A DNA stretch of 64,000 nucleotides from the NCBI RefSeq assembly GCF_002850745.1, contig NZ_KZ559466.1, positions 801,329-865,328 of the forward strand, given 5' to 3'. The position numbers and the translations under genes were made by a program. This document shows, in pieces, positions 62,035 through 64,000 of this stretch. Below the pieces are notes generated by a model. That model was not told where the DNA came from. It did not search any database and saw only the letters and a list, made by a program, of their open reading frames with translations. Every line of letters begins with the position of its first letter. The stretch's first letter is position 1. The stretch is from Nonomuraea indica. GTDB taxonomy: Bacteria > Actinomycetota > Actinomycetes > Streptosporangiales > Streptosporangiaceae.

Positions 62035-62424
62035 AACCCGCCGGAACGTCGAGCAGCGCCGGCCACCACAGCGCGCCGCTCCGCAGTCCGACACCTTCAT
62101 GCGGAGAGGTTCGGATGAACGTCGCCCTGTTCCCGCCGCCGCGCCGACCCGGCGATCCGGATCCGGCGATCCGGATCCGGATCGCCGGCGTCCCGGCGTC
62201 CCGGCGTCCCGGCGTCCCGGCGATGAAGCATCGCACCGGAGCCGTACCCCGTCCGGACACGACGACCTCTCAGGCCAATTCGCGCCTGGCTGCGCGAGTC
62301 GTTGTGCCCCGGGTCGCCGGCGTGGGCCTAACTCACGGCGGCGGTGCAGCCCCTCCCGCACCGCCGAACCCCTTCCCAGCCCTCCAACGGCGCGTTCCCT
62401 TCCTGTGCTCTGGCGTCCGCAGCG
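62035..62424. repeat. 390-bp convergent gap with long palindrome and GGCGTCCC array
   Basis: 62163-62188 is a perfect 26-bp palindrome (left half CCGGCGATCCGGA). The 14-bp block CCGGCGATCCGGAT is directly repeated at 62149-62162 and 62163-62176. About four and a half units of the 8-mer GGCGTCCC follow (62187-62221). The whole could form a large hairpin between the convergent tetR and comEC genes. No gene is seen in the rest. Confidence 0.8.
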
Positions 62425-64000
62425 CTACCGTCCCCGCGTGAGGACGGCGAGGCGGCCCTCGTGCTCGACCACCGCCAGGTCGCCCGAGAGGTCCGTGCGG
62501 TAGACGCGGGCGCCGAGGCGGTGGAGGATCGCGACCGTGGCCCTGGCCGGGTGGCCGTAGTCGTTGTCGGCCCCCACGCTGATGAGGGCGGCTCGGGGTG
62601 CGACGGCCGAGAAGAAGGCTGGGTCCTGCCTCGGTGAGCCGTGGTGCGGAACCTTCAGGATGTCGGCTCGCGGGAGGTCGCCGCCGAGCAGGGCGCGTTG
62701 GGCCTCCGTCTCGATGTCGCCGCTGAGGAGGGCCGAGCCGGCCCGCCAGCGTACGTGGACCACGACGCTGGAGTTGTTGGCCGCGCTCCCCTCCCCCTGA
62801 CCGTGCATGTCGCCCTCCGAGAGGTCGGGGGCCAGGACCGTCACTTCGGACGGCCCTAGCCGCCACTGGCCGCCTGGGGAGGCGGTCCACTGGGGGATGC
62901 GACGCCGGCTCAGCTCCGCCGACAGGCGCGAGGAGTGGTGAGGGCCGGAGGCATGTCGGGTGGCGGCGGGGTGCGGGCTGACGACGACCGCCCCCACGCG
63001 CCTGCCCCGGATGACGCCCGGGAGCCCGTCCACGTGGTCCGCGTGCGGGTGCGTGAGGATCACCAACGGTACGTCCGTCACCCCGAGACGCCGCAGACAC
63101 CGGTCCATCGTGACCGGATCGGGCCCGGCGTCGACCACCACGCCCCTCCCCGGGCCCGCCGCTATCACCAGGCCGTCGCCCTGGCCGACGTCGCACGCCA
63201 CCATCAGCCATGCCTTCGGCGGCCAGGACGACACGACGGGCCGTACGAGCAGCACCGCCACCAGCGCCCCGCCCGCCAGCGTCAGCACCACGGCCCTCGA
63301 GGCGCGGCGTCTCAGCACGACCACGGTCACTCCTGCCACCACGGCGAGCAGCGCCAGCCCCGCGACGCCGCCCTGCCACGGGACGATCGCGAGCGGGAGG
63401 CTCACGGCCCACCGGGCGACCGTGATGATCCATCCCACCGCGTAGCCGGCCGGGACGACGATCAGCTGCGCTGCCTCCGGCCAGAGCGGAGCCACCAGGG
63501 CGGCGCCGAACCCGAGCAGGGTCGCCGGTGCCACGGCGGGCCCCGCGAGCAGGTTCGCCGGAACGGCCACCAAGGAGAGCTCTCCGGACATGAGCACCAG
63601 GAGCGGGGTCACCGCTGCCTGCGCCGCCGCCGGGACCGCCACCGCCTCGGCCACCCACCGAGGCAACCGGCCCCACCTTCGCCTTTCTGGTCGGGGCCGG
63701 TCGGGGGTGGCAGGAGGGGGATCGGCGGTGGTGCGCATGGTGCCCGCTCCGATGGCTGCGCCCGCGGTGCCGACAGCGTGAGGGGAGGGGATGCTGGTGG
63801 CCAGCCCATCCACAGTGGCCGACCTGTCCGTGGCAGCCAACCCGTCCAGGGTGGCGGGCCCGTGCGTGGTGAGGAGCCCATGCGCGGCGACCGACCCGAG
63901 CGTGGTGGTGGGCCCGGGCGTGGTGGTGGGCCCGGGCGTGGTGGTGGGCCCGGGCGTGGTGGTGGGCCCGGGCGTGGTGGTGGGCCCTGGCGCGGCGAGG
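62425..64000 (-). CDS. comEC: ComEC-like DNA uptake channel, C-terminal part
   Basis: Partial: the 5' end lies beyond the window. Reading from 64000, a low-complexity stretch (PGPTTT repeats and Gly/Ala/Thr-rich, then Arg/Pro-rich) precedes RWGRLPRWVAEAVAVPAAAQ, a motif of the ComEC competence domain. About four spans follow, then the C-terminal metallo-beta-lactamase-like domain (CDVGQGDGLVIA, LTHPHADHVDG, VPHHGSPRQD). ComEC moves single-stranded DNA across the membrane. In-frame stops are absent up to the edge. Linked to holA as usual, apart from the inserted hydrolase/TetR pair. Confidence 0.88.
   Translation of the reverse strand, partial: LAAPGPTTTPGPTTTPGPTTTPGPTTTPGPTTTLGSVAAHGLLTTHGPATLDGLAATDRSATVDGLATSIPSPHAVGTAGAAIGAGTMRTTADPPPATPDRPRPERRRWGRLPRWVAEAVAVPAAAQAAVTPLLVLMSGELSLVAVPANLLAGPAVAPATLLGFGAALVAPLWPEAAQLIVVPAGYAVGWIITVARWAVSLPLAIVPWQGGVAGLALLAVVAGVTVVVLRRRASRAVVLTLAGGALVAVLLVRPVVSSWPPKAWLMVACDVGQGDGLVIAAGPGRGVVVDAGPDPVTMDRCLRRLGVTDVPLVILTHPHADHVDGLPGVIRGRRVGAVVVSPHPAATRHASGPHHSSRLSAELSRRRIPQWTASPGGQWRLGPSEVTVLAPDLSEGDMHGQGEGSAANNSSVVVHVRWRAGSALLSGDIETEAQRALLGGDLPRADILKVPHHGSPRQDPAFFSAVAPRAALISVGADNDYGHPARATVAILHRLGARVYRTDLSGDLAVVEHEGRLAVLTRGR
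63901..63990. repeat. Five 18-bp tandem repeats within comEC
   Basis: CGTGGTGGTGGGCCCGGG is repeated five times end to end (one base change in the last). On the reverse strand each unit encodes PGPTTT in the comEC frame. The array continues in phase, so copy number changes would not break the frame. Confidence 0.9.

Noticed and set aside
63901..63990. Possible CRISPR or satellite element
   Set aside because: 18-bp repeats without spacers, in frame with comEC, encoding a simple hexapeptide repeat.

Overview
The window is high-GC chromosomal DNA of an actinomycete. Gene families (CU044_5270-type sigma partner, DUF6297 ABC partner, DUF3097, DUF2630), leaderless -10 elements placed 6-8 nt before ATG/GTG, and the conserved block hrcA-dnaJ-rsmE / HIT-phoH-ybeY-CBS-era / hemW / lepA-rpsT / holA-comEC suggest Streptosporangiaceae (Nonomuraea- or Streptosporangium-like). 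That placement is inference. No rRNA, tRNA, CRISPR or insertion sequence was recognised.

Layout. 1-4.0 kb: a beta-glucan module with a secreted GH16+CBM6 glucanase, convergent to one continuous reading frame that joins a GH1 beta-glucosidase to a complete LacI-type repressor. 4.1-6.8 kb: Lrp regulator, guanidino-modifying hydrolase and ornithine aminotransferase (arginine to glutamate semialdehyde). 7-16.4 kb: an ECF sigma factor with its partner, a PhoD-like phosphatase, glutamate dehydrogenase, a secreted trypsin-like protease, an epimerase/oxidoreductase pair with a divergent TetR and operator array. 15.8-20.2 kb: an MFS exporter, a rifampin-phosphotransferase-like enzyme and a TetR in one direction. 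20.7-23.3 kb: leuA behind a leucine-rich leader peptide, then a dimethylargininase. 23.3-25.0 kb: three small plus-strand genes. 25.2-32.3 kb: a reverse-strand housekeeping run (HIT, phoH with an intein, ybeY, CBS/CorC protein, lipoprotein, degenerate cytidine deaminase, NUDIX, era). 32.5-33.7 kb: a SigE-type sigma factor and membrane partner. 33.8-36.8 kb: rsmE, dnaJ, hrcA under a CIRCE element. 36.9-40.0 kb: two Pro/Gly-rich membrane proteins around DUF3097. 40.2-49.8 kb: hemW, a GH18 chitinase with a clear promoter and operator, MOSC protein, ABC/DUF6297 pair, lepA, a membrane-anchored TIM-barrel-like protein, rpsT. 50.1-57.4 kb: a four-gene MacB/FtsX-type ABC system; one ATPase carries an AbrB-like tail. 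57.4-64 kb: MFS/MarR pair, holA, alpha/beta hydrolase/TetR pair, and the 3' part of comEC.

How it works together. Most housekeeping genes keep the usual actinobacterial order, but accessory cassettes sit between normally close neighbours, notably about 9 kb between rpsT and holA. Several cassettes are a regulator plus target with a palindromic operator in a short divergent gap. The most unusual items are the GH1::LacI fusion with an operator-bearing GH16 partner, the intein inside PhoH between Walker A and Walker B, the ATPase::AbrB-like fusion, the leuA leader whose leucine codons can pair with the leuA ribosome binding site, and repeat-encoded linker sequence inside ComEC. Short intergenic tandem repeats (periods about 26-28 and 36-37 bp) recur between genes.
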